A stretch of DNA of 27,574 nt. Source: Amoebophrya sp. AT5.2. Its lineage: Eukaryota; Sar; Dinophyceae; Syndiniales; Amoebophryaceae. Below, in pieces: positions 1 to 11,000 of the stretch. The position numbers were made by a program, and so were the translations under genes. Location of the stretch: assembly GCA_005223375.1 (NCBI GenBank), contig RXOD01004152.1, positions 1 to 27,574 of the forward strand, written 5' to 3'. Under the pieces are notes generated by a model. That model did not search any database, had not been told where the DNA came from, and saw only the letters and a program-made list of their open reading frames with translations. Positions within the stretch are counted from its first letter, which is position 1, and each line of letters opens with the position of its first letter.

Positions 1-25
1 GTCGAGCAGTTTCTTCGACGCCACC

Positions 26-2542
26 ATGCCCTTAATATCCTCGCGGAATAATAAGGAGACGTGCAGCTCGACGTCTTCTTGCGCCGCCGGTTCGTCCCGG
101 AGGATGATCGGAGGCAAAAGCGGCGCGACGGCAAGTAAGCAAAGCGCCCCGTCGACGTCGTCCAACGGCAGCAAGGACGCTTTCTACCGCGGCTCCTCGA
201 GCGGCTGCCAGACGTCGCACTCCAAAAACTCAGAAACTACCAGCACATGCTCGCAGAAGGCGGTCTCGAAGGACATCTACAAGGCGTTCTCGAAGGAGAC
301 CGGCGGCGCGGATGCTTTACCCACGACCCTCGTCCTACACCCTCCTGCGGAGCAGGTCGGGCCTCCGCAACTGACGTACGCAAAGATTCTGCACGGCAGC
401 ACGAGCAAGGTGAACCTCGAGCGTCGGGCGCAGCAGGGGGATCGGGCCACCAACGATCCGTGCTGGCGCTCCTCGGTCGCCCCTTCGGTGGTCCTCCCTG
501 CGAAAATCGTCCCGATCGCGGCACCGCCGTCCGTCGCCGTCTCCTCCGCGGCTACAACCCTTTCACAGAACGATAGTACATCGCCTCCCGCGCAGCTTGT
601 CGTCAACGTCAGCCCGCCGCCATGCCTCGGCCCGAACTATCCCGATAGGGAACAATTGCTCCCCGGCGGCGAGGTCCCAGCAGCACCGCCGTCGGCACCA
701 CTACCACCGCTCTTGGCAGCTCCGCCAAGTTTTCCTGCTCCCCCGCCGGCGCAGAGCGAAAACCTGGACAAGCGGCTGAGCAGCTCGAAGGTCTCTTCGG
801 CTGGCAGCGCGACCGTGGACCTGCAAAACCTGATCGACGAAGCGTTCATCTCGCCAGAAGACGCAGTGGAAGTCCGGGAAGTTGTTGTGTTGCCTTCCAC
901 AGCTGCTTCCGCCGATCCGCAAGAGCAGCATCCTCAACCAGCAGTCGGAGCGGACGCACAAGAGTCGCCGAACGTGAGCATTCTCCAGTACTTGATGCCT
1001 ACCGAGGATGATCTTGGTCCATCGCAATCGCTCCAGTCGACACATCAAGAGCTTTACACAACGACTGCACCTACATTTCATCTACAACTACCTCCGTCGT
1101 ACTCGGCGACGCCAAACTGCACTCCGCTGAAGGGGAAGGCCGGATCCAAAGACAGCAGTGGGGGCGAGAGCGTCCCGGGTGACGGCGGCTTCACCGATTC
1201 CGTCCTGCGGGACCTGTTCCACTCTCAGCCGCTCACAGGTGCTGGGGGGGGTGCTGGTGGAAACGTCGACGGAAAGGCGGACGAGGCAGTTCTCGCTTCT
1301 CCCCAATATTCTCCCGAAAAAACAGCTTTTGGCGAGTTCTTGCAGCTGGGCAGCCAGATTCGGAAGAGCATCGCGCCGGAGTATTTCGAGAAGCAGCTGC
1401 ACCATCGCATCAAGGCCCACGAGTTGCCGCTGGAGCGATGCTCACAGATGAAGTCTCCGGAAGACGAGCTGTTCGAAGAGGTGACACAGATCTTCGAAAG
1501 CCACCTGAAAAGAAGTGAAAGCCATTTGCTGCCAAAAGTCGTGATCTCGCAGCAGCAACAGGATCATGATCAGGCACAGCTGCAGGGGTATACTCCGAGC
1601 TCCGGCCGGCCGCTGAATGCGAACGCGCGTGTGTTCGCACCCACACCCCCGGAACCTCGGGAACATCACCTGTACCACGACCAGACCTTCCGGTTTGGCC
1701 CGGCTGCCTTCGCGGCGAGCTCTTTCGCGACGAGTTCTTGTTTCCACAGCGGCTCTTCGAGCGAGATCGAGAGTGTCTTTAGTACCGCTGCCGGCGGTGG
1801 CGCATCACATACGGACGGGGAGTGCAGCGGCGGTCTGGGGGAGACGAAGAGCGAGTACAACGGCGCGAGGAACCACGAACAACGGCGCACGAAGACGGTT
1901 TACCGCCGCGCCCCTCTGGTGGAGGCGTCGCCGGAACAGCATGAAGGGATGTGTTCCGCGAACAACCTCCCTGGAGGGGGAGTTGTCCCAGCAGGAGGGG
2001 TCCCGCCAACAATGTTCGCGAGTCCCTACAGCTCCACGCCGATGAAAGCAGGTTCCGCGGCTCCCTATCATGAGTCATACCATGTTGGTGGGAGCAAGGG
2101 CGGCGGGAGCTCCTGCAAGGGATCGTCACGGCGGCAGGCGTCTGCCATCGCTGGATCCGGCTCGCCGTTTCTCGCCGGCTCGTCGCCGGGGAAGGGCCAG
2201 TCGGCTTCCGTTTTCGCGCCGCCGCCGGGGAGTTATCCGCCCGACTTCGATTCTTGGAATCATGCCCCCCATTCGCTAGAACCCCGGTTCCCACCAGCAC
2301 CTCCAGCCGGACACCCTTCATTCGGAGGACCAGGACCACACCAGGGTCAATATAATCATGAGCATATGACGAAGGAGGCCTTCAATGATAATCGAGGCGA
2401 AGGAGGGCCGCCCTTGTCGAGGCGCGACCGACAGATTCTCCGGCATATCGCGAGCCAGGCGAACTACGACGCGAGACAGGTCCAGGCCTGGCTCCGGAGC
2501 AAAGACCGGGTGAAGGATAGCGAGAAGGCGAGCAGCGACTAA
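26..2542 (+). CDS. Large low-complexity protein with homeodomain-like C-terminus, probably 5' partial
   Basis: The frame encodes 838 residues from the ATG at 26, which sits in a good context (ccaccATGc). It is also open back to base 2, so the true start may lie outside the window. Most of the protein is Ser/Pro/Ala/Gly-rich and looks disordered, with Pro-rich runs around residues 185-245 and a more ordered, charged stretch around 435-500. The last 45 residues differ: a basic helix from about residue 797, then RQVQAWL at 817-823 with Trp822, then a basic tail. This resembles helix 2, the turn and the recognition helix of a homeodomain, where a Q-V-x-x-W core is typical. Helix 1 is not clear. 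A regulatory, DNA-binding or scaffold role is inference only. No intron is needed within the frame, and the stop is TAA. Confidence 0.75.
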   Translation: MPLISSRNNKETCSSTSSCAAGSSRRMIGGKSGATASKQSAPSTSSNGSKDAFYRGSSSGCQTSHSKNSETTSTCSQKAVSKDIYKAFSKETGGADALPTTLVLHPPAEQVGPPQLTYAKILHGSTSKVNLERRAQQGDRATNDPCWRSSVAPSVVLPAKIVPIAAPPSVAVSSAATTLSQNDSTSPPAQLVVNVSPPPCLGPNYPDREQLLPGGEVPAAPPSAPLPPLLAAPPSFPAPPPAQSENLDKRLSSSKVSSAGSATVDLQNLIDEAFISPEDAVEVREVVVLPSTAASADPQEQHPQPAVGADAQESPNVSILQYLMPTEDDLGPSQSLQSTHQELYTTTAPTFHLQLPPSYSATPNCTPLKGKAGSKDSSGGESVPGDGGFTDSVLRDLFHSQPLTGAGGGAGGNVDGKADEAVLASPQYSPEKTAFGEFLQLGSQIRKSIAPEYFEKQLHHRIKAHELPLERCSQMKSPEDELFEEVTQIFESHLKRSESHLLPKVVISQQQQDHDQAQLQGYTPSSGRPLNANARVFAPTPPEPREHHLYHDQTFRFGPAAFAASSFATSSCFHSGSSSEIESVFSTAAGGGASHTDGECSGGLGETKSEYNGARNHEQRRTKTVYRRAPLVEASPEQHEGMCSANNLPGGGVVPAGGVPPTMFASPYSSTPMKAGSAAPYHESYHVGGSKGGGSSCKGSSRRQASAIAGSGSPFLAGSSPGKGQSASVFAPPPGSYPPDFDSWNHAPHSLEPRFPPAPPAGHPSFGGPGPHQGQYNHEHMTKEAFNDNRGEGGPPLSRRDRQILRHIASQANYDARQVQAWLRSKDRVKDSEKASSD

Positions 2543-2753
2543 GAGAAAAACTACCGCGAAAGATGTTGAAAAGCAGTCTAAAAAACAGTTGTCGCTGTTA
2601 TGTGGGGGCGGGGGCGGGTTTTATTCGGTTGCGCGGGGACGGACCGGCTCGCGCCGGGACAGACTCAGAGCGCGCCGGCCACGGTTCAGAGATATTTTTA
2701 GAGAGGCAGGGTACTGGTGTGTCTCTACTCCTTCTAAGGCGCCACCCGCCTCG

Positions 2754-3608
2754 ATGAGCGAATCAATGTCCAGCCCTAGAATAGAAGGACCAGGTAAGCA
2801 AAGCAATGCTGTCCTTCGCATTGCAAACAGCTCCGCAGATTTTGACTTTGTCGACGAATCCGCGACCGATTCGGCTGCCACGTTTCTTTTAGCAGTTGAC
2901 GTCTTAGCAGCTGCAACCCTTGTCATAAACGACGACGAACTGTTTCACGCCAAGCACAACATGACGGAGGTGGAGCTGGAGTGCGAAGCCTACATTAGAG
3001 CTCAAAAGAGTGCATTGTTGGGCGCATCTTTAGAAAACAGCCCTCCGCTTTGTTCCCCCGTTTTGGGGCGTTTTCTGTGCGCCCGAAGAGCCCCGTTTAT
3101 TAGGACCTTGAAGCGCGTTCTGGTAGCAAAAATAGCACCCCGCTGATGTGGCTGCCGTACTATGTTTGTGCCGTTCCTCTTCCTCCCCACCCCTGGTGAG
3201 CATCGGTCTGCTTCCTCCCTCCTCGGTCTTGCTTAGATGATCTCCTCCGCTGCACTGTTTTTGCCTCTAACTAGAAATTCAAGAACTGGCTCTTCAAACA
3301 GGACGCAGCGGGCTTACTCGCGCGTGCGCGTCTCGGCGAGCCAGCGGGAGTCGGTGGCGGAGCGGGCTGGGAGTCTGTGGCGGTGAACGCCGCCGTCGGA
3401 GCGGGACGGACAAGGTAAGTACCGCCGTCGCGCCCCGTCTAGTACGTTTCTCTTCTGTGTAAATCATGACATGTATCTTCAACAAGCTCCCTCGCGCAAT
3501 GATCGATTGGCTCGCTACATGCAGGTACGCACACGCACCAGCACCCCCAGCGCAGCAACAGTGGACCTCGTGGAGCCGAGGGAAGTAGAGTTCTGGAAGA
3601 AAGTTTAG
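2754..3608 (+). CDS. Small spliced hypothetical protein
   Basis: This gene is assembled from splice signals and is not a single open frame. Exon 1 runs from the ATG at 2754 to about 3009 (donors at 3010, 3052 and 3070 all keep phase). Exon 2 is 3275-3414, after a strong pyrimidine-rich acceptor ending ctaactag, and has a perfect GTAAGT donor. Exon 3 is 3525-3608, ending ...VEFWKKV and TAG. With the 3010 donor the coding length is 480 nt, or 159 residues. A further phase-neutral 99-nt intron (2794-2892, GTAAGC donor, tttcttttag acceptor) may be removed, leaving 126 residues. The first part is acidic and aliphatic (residues with LAVDVLAAATLV), and the middle is Arg/Gly/Ser-rich. I do not recognise a family. 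Frame choice in exon 2 rests on phase agreement with exon 3. This is an inference of moderate to low confidence. Confidence 0.4.
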
Positions 3609-4378
3609 TAGTAGCAGCTTTTACTTTTAGTTTTAGTTTTACCAATATCACCTTTTTGTCTTTGTTTGAAAAGAGTACACAGAATTGATCCAGCAATGTG
3701 ATGTTCATTTTTCCTTCTTTTATCATTCAACATCTGATGTCCGAGTCCGACCATTGCCCATTTTCCAAGGCGAAAAGTAAGTTTAAAAATCAAAACCATG
3801 TCCTCCATCCCACGACCCTGCGACTGAATACAATTTTGGTAGCTATCACGACAAGAAGTGTACACCAGAGACGAAGCGCTCGTTATTCGTACTCACTTGG
3901 GGACTCCGTGTCAGCCTTCCAAGAAGATGAAGATTGAGATTTTGCTTTCTTGAAAAACCACAAACAGAGAGACTCACTTCACTCACCTCGAGGCACGGGT
4001 CGGGCGGACCTGAAGATGAGGTAGAAATTAATTTAAAAGAACACTGAGTGACACAGAACCAGAAGCAACATAGGGGACCGTCGGTTGAGGTCAGTGCTCC
4101 GTTGTGCTCCGTATCTGTGAGTGCCTACGCTGTTCTTAGGTACCGGAGGCGGCAAAGTGGAGTCCCGAACGAGGCCTAGCCACGCAAGCTTGTGCTTTCA
4201 TCTTCATCAAGAATTGTCTTATATTTTTTTTGGTTTTGTCGATAGTATTAGTAACAGCAAACAAAACGAACTACCTCTCTTGAAAGATAAAGATTGCCGT
4301 CCCCACGACGGATTTGTCAACGGTACCCCTTCTCTCGGTTTTTTCTCGGAGCGTCGTCGGGTCTTCGTGTGGTGGAGT
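3609..4378 (+). other. Spacer without a supported gene
   Basis: This AT-richer spacer has only short open frames on either strand and no convincing splice-flanked exon. From 4121 the frame leading into the next gene's ATG at 4379 is open but has no earlier ATG, so it is read as 5' leader or promoter. I see no RNA gene or repeat. Confidence 0.5.
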
Positions 4379-7043
4379 ATGTCAGATTCCCATTCAGCAG
4401 GAGCTCGCAGTCTGCCGGTCCTCCTGCCAAATGTAGCCAGCGAGGCGGACGACCACGGTGGAGACGAGGGGCCCGGGGAAGAGGAGAGCCTGGAGTTGCT
4501 TTATGGTGAGACCACGAGGAGGACCAGCTGGTAACGTTAGGTTCTGATGGCCGAAGTGCTGCGGCACTTTTGTGCCGGGCGTTGTTCGTGGGGCCGCTGG
4601 CGTTTGTCTCATTGGATTGCCCCAACATACTTGGGAAAAGAAGGAAGGAAGGGTCTCCACCAGCAGGAGTGGAAACCGATGAGCTTTTCATCCGTGCCTG
4701 GTGATGTTGAATGTTGAATCGGCGGTCCACTGCTTGCGACTTCTACCTCTGCAGACATTGCCACCATCTGCAGAGGTAGTCGCAAGCAGTGGTCCGTCGA
4801 CCATCCGCTATCGCCATTTCTCACGACTTCTCGCGACATGTCCGCGAGAATCCCGGGACCTTCCTCTCCAAACCCTAATTTAATTGTCCACCCAACCATC
4901 AAAGAAGCCGTCGCCGTGCGTTAGGTGGTGGCATTTCTGAAGCCGCCCAGTTGCAGTTGCTACGCTACTTTTCTCGGTTACGAGCTGGTCCGGCCATATG
5001 CGCGAGGACGAGCTCCGGATGGCCGAAGACAAGCTGGGAGTCGAGGAGGGCGAGCTCTCCCGACTTAAAAACTTAACGATAGAGCAGCAGAAGCGGGTGC
5101 TCCGAGCTGCGGACGCGACACACCGGTTGCGGAAGAAGGTGGCGGAGATTAGAAATAGAGAAAGTACTAAAAAAGTACTCCTTGAAATAAAATTTATACA
5201 ACTCGTCTGTCTTGGCTGTGAAAATAAATGAAGCCTCCCCGCTATGTGAGATGAAGTATCGGTGGGGATCTAGGTCTACCGATGGCCTCGCAGAAGCATC
5301 GAACTTCTCCAAAACCCCGTTTTTTGTTGACAGAAGTGGACACAACCTCCGCTGCCGAGGCCGCACAGTTCTCGATGGAGGGTGACGATACGGACGAGGA
5401 AGAGAGCGGTGGGGGCGGTGCCGTGCTGGACGGGCTCGACTTCGACACGCCCCTCGACGCGATCGGTGTCGCCAAGTGCGGCCGCTGCGGCGCACGCCTG
5501 CCGCTCGGTACGTTATTGATGCGCCTACAGCATGCGATCGGCACATGCCGTCGGAGTAGAGCAGCAGACCTCCGCCTCATAGATATGGGTTCGTCGTCTG
5601 CAGCCCTTTCGTCAGACACCTCCTCGGTACCATAGCCTGCAGATCAACAATGCAATCTCTTATATCAATACAGACACCGACGCGATCGAGGCCCACACGG
5701 TGGAGTGCGAGCGGAACTCGGTCCCCAATCCGAAGGCCGGGGTGGTGTCCTCCACCTACATGGGAGTGGTGAAGCACTCCATCGTCCAGTTTTTAAAATC
5801 CGGGGGCCGCAGAATCAGCATCGGCGGCGGAGCGAATGGTAATGCGAGTTCATATAATTCATCTGCCGATGTTGGTGATTCGGGTAGAAGTAGTGGCGCA
5901 ACCGAGGAGCTGGACGAGGAGGAGAGGGGGAACGGCGGAGGGGCCCTCGCCTCAGGGGGGCCCTCGTCTGCGCCCTCGCATGGGCGAAACGGCACATCCA
6001 CTCGCCAGCAGCAGGTGACGTCGAAAGAGGCTGCCGCCTTTGTGGAGATGCTGCAGGCAGAGCTGCCTTCGTTTGCCCCCGGCGACGACGACAAGCAGTT
6101 CGTTAAATGGCTGCGGATGTTCCACTCCGAGTTCTCTTAAGGGTTGAATAAATTCATCTTTAGCAGCATCTGGACTAAATTTAATCGCCGCCGCCGTTTC
6201 CGGCACTATCGTTTGTGACGAACTGCACTCCTCCTATGAAGTGAAGCGCGCCCCTCCCTTTTATTAATTGATGTCGCCCCTCTTGGTGCAGCGAGATCAA
6301 GGGAATCCCCACAGATGGAGGGGCGATGACGGTAGCACTTCTTCCGCTTATTGCTAGATGGGTACTGGATTGCTCGCCATCGGCTGGATACCGATAGGAT
6401 CCGACTGCTGGCGCATCGTAGCAAGCATTCGTGCGTCATATTCATTTGTGTTTTATTCGTCGCTGGCCAGTTGCATCGGGTCCACTTTTTCTCTCTCTAT
6501 CCATCGGAGGTACAACGAGAAAAAACATCTGAGTGGTTCGATGGGGGATTTTGCTAGAGATGCTAGTACACCAGATGAGTATGAGTTTATTCAAGCTCTA
6601 ATTCTCGGACGAGAGGTTCGTACGGAACCTGCCGCGACTAAAAGAGGCATTCTCCGCGGTGTGGCGGGAGGTGCGCGACGAAGTCCGGGGTCCTGATCGG
6701 GGAAGGAAAACCGGAGGAGATTTAGTACTCTGCGAGGATTCAGGGGGCGGGTGGCGAGACTCGCCGTCGGTGGCGGAGACGGGCCTTCTGGCGGCCCCGC
6801 AGCAAGACGGTACCAAGTGAAAGTAAAATATTTTCAGTTGCGAGTAGGAGGTAATAAAGGTCGCTGATCCCAAGCCATATAAGCAGAGGACATCGTAAAG
6901 TTGTGCGAGAATTGATGATCCACCATGTTATGAATGCAGGTATGGGACTCCCCCGAGCGGCGCCTTCCACGGCACGCGTATCGGGCGCGCCGCCGTTTCG
7001 GGCTTCCCCCTCTCAACGTCTGCGGCAACAAGGACTTCTCTAG
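4379..7043 (+). CDS. Six-exon hypothetical protein with coiled coil and C2HC knuckle
   Basis: Proposed exons are 4379-4505, 4951-5163 (or 4957-5163; tandem acceptor), 5334-5588, 5674-6130, 6616-6809 and 6940-7043. All junctions agree in phase and give about 449 residues, stop TAG. Exon 1 is an acidic N-terminus. Exon 2 encodes a charged coiled coil starting near EDELRMAEDKLG. Exon 3 has an acidic/Gly-rich stretch and a Cys-x2-Cys...His-x4-Cys knuckle around 5479-5550 (CGRCG...HAIGTC), which could bind one zinc. Exon 4 holds a Ser/Gly/Glu-rich linker and a helical segment ending FVKWLRMFHSE. This continues in exon 5 as FVRNLPRLKEAFSAVWREV, an amphipathic helix whose continuity supports the join. 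Exon 6 is a short basic tail. If the 485-nt intron at 6131 is retained, translation stops three codons later. Function is unknown. Exons 3-6 are firmer than exon 1. Confidence 0.68.
4724..4795. repeat. Long near-perfect inverted repeat inside predicted intron 1
   Basis: The left arm (4724-4754) and right arm (4768-4795) are reverse complements except for one mismatch and a 3-nt bulge. They enclose a 13-nt loop (4755-4767). The transcript would form a stem of about 28 bp. Confidence 0.9.
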
Positions 7044-8035
7044 CAAAATCAGAAATCGTAATCGATCTTCATCATTCTATCAATCTTCATGTATAGTACA
7101 GGCATTGGTTAATAGTTTTAGATTTTAGTTTCAGGATCTATCAGCATCAAGGCTAGGGTGACGGCTAGGGCTTGTGGCCCGGACTCCGGGTTGGGCCCGC
7201 GGGAGTGTCCCTCTCATTGCGCCATCTTTCTATCAAGGCGTTGCGAGCATCAAACAACGAAGAACTTTTTCTGTGGTAGTGGTTTCATATGAATGCGTAT
7301 GCGCGGTGGCTATTCTTGGATCCGATCAGGTTGTACGAGGTGTTCTCTTCCGCTTTCCAGATGCCGTTTCCGTGTCCGCATCGTTGGACTATCGTGCCGC
7401 CAGAAACTGCAGCAGTTATGTGTTTTACAGGCTCCAAGTACAACTGTTGGGCAAAACACTTCAAGGGAGGGGAGTCAGTGTCAATCGATCAGTCACAGAA
7501 AACACTGGATCATGATCGTCGCTCGGTTTGACAAGCTTTCCACAACCTCGAGTCAGTGCATTGGAATTGGATTGCAGGAGCTAGTTGATGATGAAGTGTA
7601 TGTAAGATCAAACGGGAAGGCGCTCCGTCGGTTGTATCGAAACTCATGATCATAATCATTCAAGATCCCCGCGGCGCGAGCGTTCGAGCAAAATCGCGGC
7701 CATTCGTGCTTCATCTACCTGCCCTGTTTATAATCGTGACATAATCGCTGCTGGCTGATTGAATTTTCACCATCGCAGGGGCAGGTGTCGTGTAGATTAG
7801 AGTGGTAGATAGCGCGAGGAGAAGAGGCATTTTTTCTGTGCTCTTTCTTATGGGAAGGAAGACTTCGCATTCACGTTCTTTTCTATCTGCATCGCTTCTT
7901 TCATTTTTGACTCCTTTCTATAAGTTAAAATCATCAAGTTAAAAGAGTAAAAAGGCCGCTAAGGCACGCTTTCTTTACTACGTTGAAAACGCGACGGGCC
8001 AACGCTTTCAACTTTCTTTTTTATTGACCGCAACA
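7044..8035 (+). other. Spacer with one weak small ORF
   Basis: No well-supported gene lies here. An ATG ORF at 7289-7531 (80 residues, beginning MNAYARWLFLDP) has an ordinary protein-like composition. However, all three forward frames are open over about 7293-7515, so it is not distinctive. From about 7740 the sequence becomes AT-rich and pyrimidine-rich up to the ATG at 8036, consistent with a promoter/leader region. I see no RNA gene. Confidence 0.4.
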
Positions 8036-11000
8036 ATGGAGACGAAACACCTTACGCTTCGCAACATGTGCACGACTTGGTGCAGCATGATGCTGTTGAT
8101 GGTGTCGGGGTCGAATGGTATGCTGCTGACCCCACCCCGCACCCCCGACCCTGGAACTGGATCATCATTGGCCCCCCCGCTATCGACAGCCGGCGCAGTG
8201 CTATCTTCGCGCCCCACGGAGAATCCGCTTCAATTTCTTCAGGAACAGTTGCTAGCCACGAGAGCGGGGACCATGCTTGCGAACTCCGCGAGTTGTGCCC
8301 CCTCCAGCAGCCGTGGATCTGTATCTTCTGCAACGGGATCTTCGATGCCGGGGTTTGCCTCCAGAGCGATCGCTTCGCTTTCTGGCGCTCAATCTGAATC
8401 TCATTCTGCAGTCGTAAACAAGGAGGAACTGGAGGATGCGTCGCGTGACCAGCTCCAGCTTGATCGTTACCTAGAGTCGTACCAAACTACGATGCAACTG
8501 CTTGGGCGGGATGACCTGGCGCTGGATGAGGCGCTGAAGGCCGGCGTGGCCGAGGCCGAAGGAGAAGATCCTATTTCGGGTGGATTTGCGGCTGGAGACG
8601 GCCTCGCGCGGGGTTGCGTCAGGCCCGCTGCATCTTCTGGCCAAGAGGATGATCGCGCTTCGTCTGCACCTGAAAGGCAGGCTGAAGAAGGAGAAGGCGA
8701 GATGGAAATGGACGACGGACGCCCCTCCCCCGTTCTTGAATTGAAGAGACTGAAAGAGGACGTGCAGAATGGATGCGAGGTTGCGCAGGAAAAGATAGAG
8801 GAGGGTGACGTTGACGTGCACATGCAAGAAGTGAAGGAACACGAAGATCAACAACTCTCTGATACCGAGCAGCGTGCAATTGCAGGAAAAACCACTTTAG
8901 AGGCTCTTGCTGCGGTCAGTGCTGAAAACGCATCAGATTCCTACAAGGAGCTTTTCAATGACGTGGTGATTGCGAAGGATATAGTGGCTCGGTTGGTGGA
9001 AGAGTGGTGCGGTAAGGAGTGTAAAATTCGGCCTGTGGGATCCTTCTACACAAAGCTGGGCTTCAATGTCGGGCGTGCTTCAAGGGGGGAGAGTGGCAGC
9101 GCAGGCTCGGACGTGGACCTCGCGGTCGTGATGGAGACGCCGGACTTTTTGCCCGAAAGAGATGCGCCCGCAGAAATACGCTCCCTCATGCGGCACCTGA
9201 CGAAGAGACTCCCTTCGCGCGAAGCCGGTTCCGAAGAGGTCGAGGGAAAGCTAAAGCACATTCATGGCGAACTGAGTAAGGCGAGACCGGAGCCCGGATT
9301 CGAGCGTGCCGTTGTAAAGCACGAGCGGGAACGGGTCAGAACACTGCTACGGGACTACGAGTGGCGCGTCCCCGCTTTCACGACGAGCAAACGAGCGAGT
9401 TGGATTGCGTCGGTGTTCATCGAGAGACGCACCGACGGCGCGGAATTTTTGAAGGTGGATCTCGTGTTTTCCAGCGCGGGCGCTGTGTCCTCCGAACGCG
9501 TCCTCAAAGCGTATGACGCGCTTCTGGGGGAAAAGGGGTCTTCGGCTCTCCGCCAGCAGGCAGAAGAGATGCTTCTTGTAGTAAAAATGCTGTTGCAGAG
9601 CAATGGATTGAGCGGTACGGCGCAGGGAGGTGTGAGCGGGTTTTTGTTGGCGGTTTTAGTGCTGCACTTTCTGCGGTTTAACAACGGCGAAAACGACAGC
9701 GCGCTGTGGTTTTCTGCGAAGGGGCGGCATCCGTTGCTTGAGTTTTTGGAATACTTTGGGGACCTGAGCAGGGACGACCATGCTGTGTTCGTACGAGGCG
9801 TCCAGCCAACGGAAGCATCTTGCAAAGCTGAGACGAGCGGCGGATTGCTGCGAAAAGGAACAACTACTTCCTCACAAAAAATCGCCCGGCACACTTCCGG
9901 GCGATTGCTAGGACAGTGGTCGCTGCCCGCATCTTTTCAGTCAGTCGCTGCGGCCGATCGCTTGGCCGCGGTTCGACGTGCTTTTGCGAACGCAGGGCGC
10001 AGCGGGGACATGCCCATGCCGGTGCGTGCGCCTGCACCTCCGAGCACTTCTGCTGTATCGTGGTCACATTCACAACAGGAAGCTTCTTTGGGGCTCGTCG
10101 CGCTACATCAACAGAGATGCCAGTCGTATTTCCACGTGGAGACTGACGAAGCAAACTCTCTTGGCTTCAACGGTGAGCCGAGCAGCGGCGTCTACAAGTG
10201 GACCAGTGTGCAAAACCTGTTTTTGAAACTGGCGAAACTGTTGCGAGGGGGGATGACCACAGCGGTATTGGAGATGCTCGGGCTAAATGTGGAAATAGCA
10301 ATGGCAGGAGCAGGACCCTGGAAAGAAGAGGGGCAGGGCTGCTCACAAGTAAAGTGCGCCAGGAATAAATCATCGAGGCGACAGAGGCAACTGGAGTTCA
10401 GGCGTAAAGTCACGACGCTTATGCAGGAGAAGGGGCTCCTCGGCAGAAAGGCTGGGTATGACTATGAGGACCAGCTCGAGACTGCTGCTGTCGAGGCCGC
10501 GACGGAGGACTTTTTGGACGAGCTCGAGAAGAGAACATACGAAGAAAGCAATAAAGCAGCGAAAAAGCAGGAACAGCGGGTCGTACCATCGAGGACGAAA
10601 CACGACCAAGAAAGCAGCGAAAAGGCGGCAGATGTTGTTATGGGAGGCCATCAAGACCACAGTGACAGCGACGTGGCTGCGATTCAGGACGCGTTTGGTA
10701 GCATGCGAATCACCCGTCCGACGGAAAAGCACGGCCGGGCGGCGGCAGACCGTGCCAGGCAGCTAAGCGCGGAACTGCAGGAGCGCGCCAGAGCCTGGGC
10801 GGATCAGGTTCGCGCTTCTGAAAAAGCTAAGCGGGCGAAGCACAGTTGGCGTGCGGCTCGAAGACGAGAGGCGTGGCAGAATTACTTCAACAAACTCGCA
10901 CAGAGCCGGCACATGGATAAGCTGAAAAAGCTTCTCGGTACCCTTGAATCTGGTGCGCTGCCGCCGCTACTTCGCCGTATTTGCGACGGCGAGAAAACAG

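Noticed and set aside
2563..2753. In-frame extension upstream of the ATG at 2754
   Set aside because: The frame is open but begins at TTG with Arg/Gly-rich composition. The first ATG is preferred.
7170..7205. GC-rich palindromic stretch around cccggactccggg
   Set aside because: Only a 6-bp stem with a single central base; expected by chance in GC-rich DNA.
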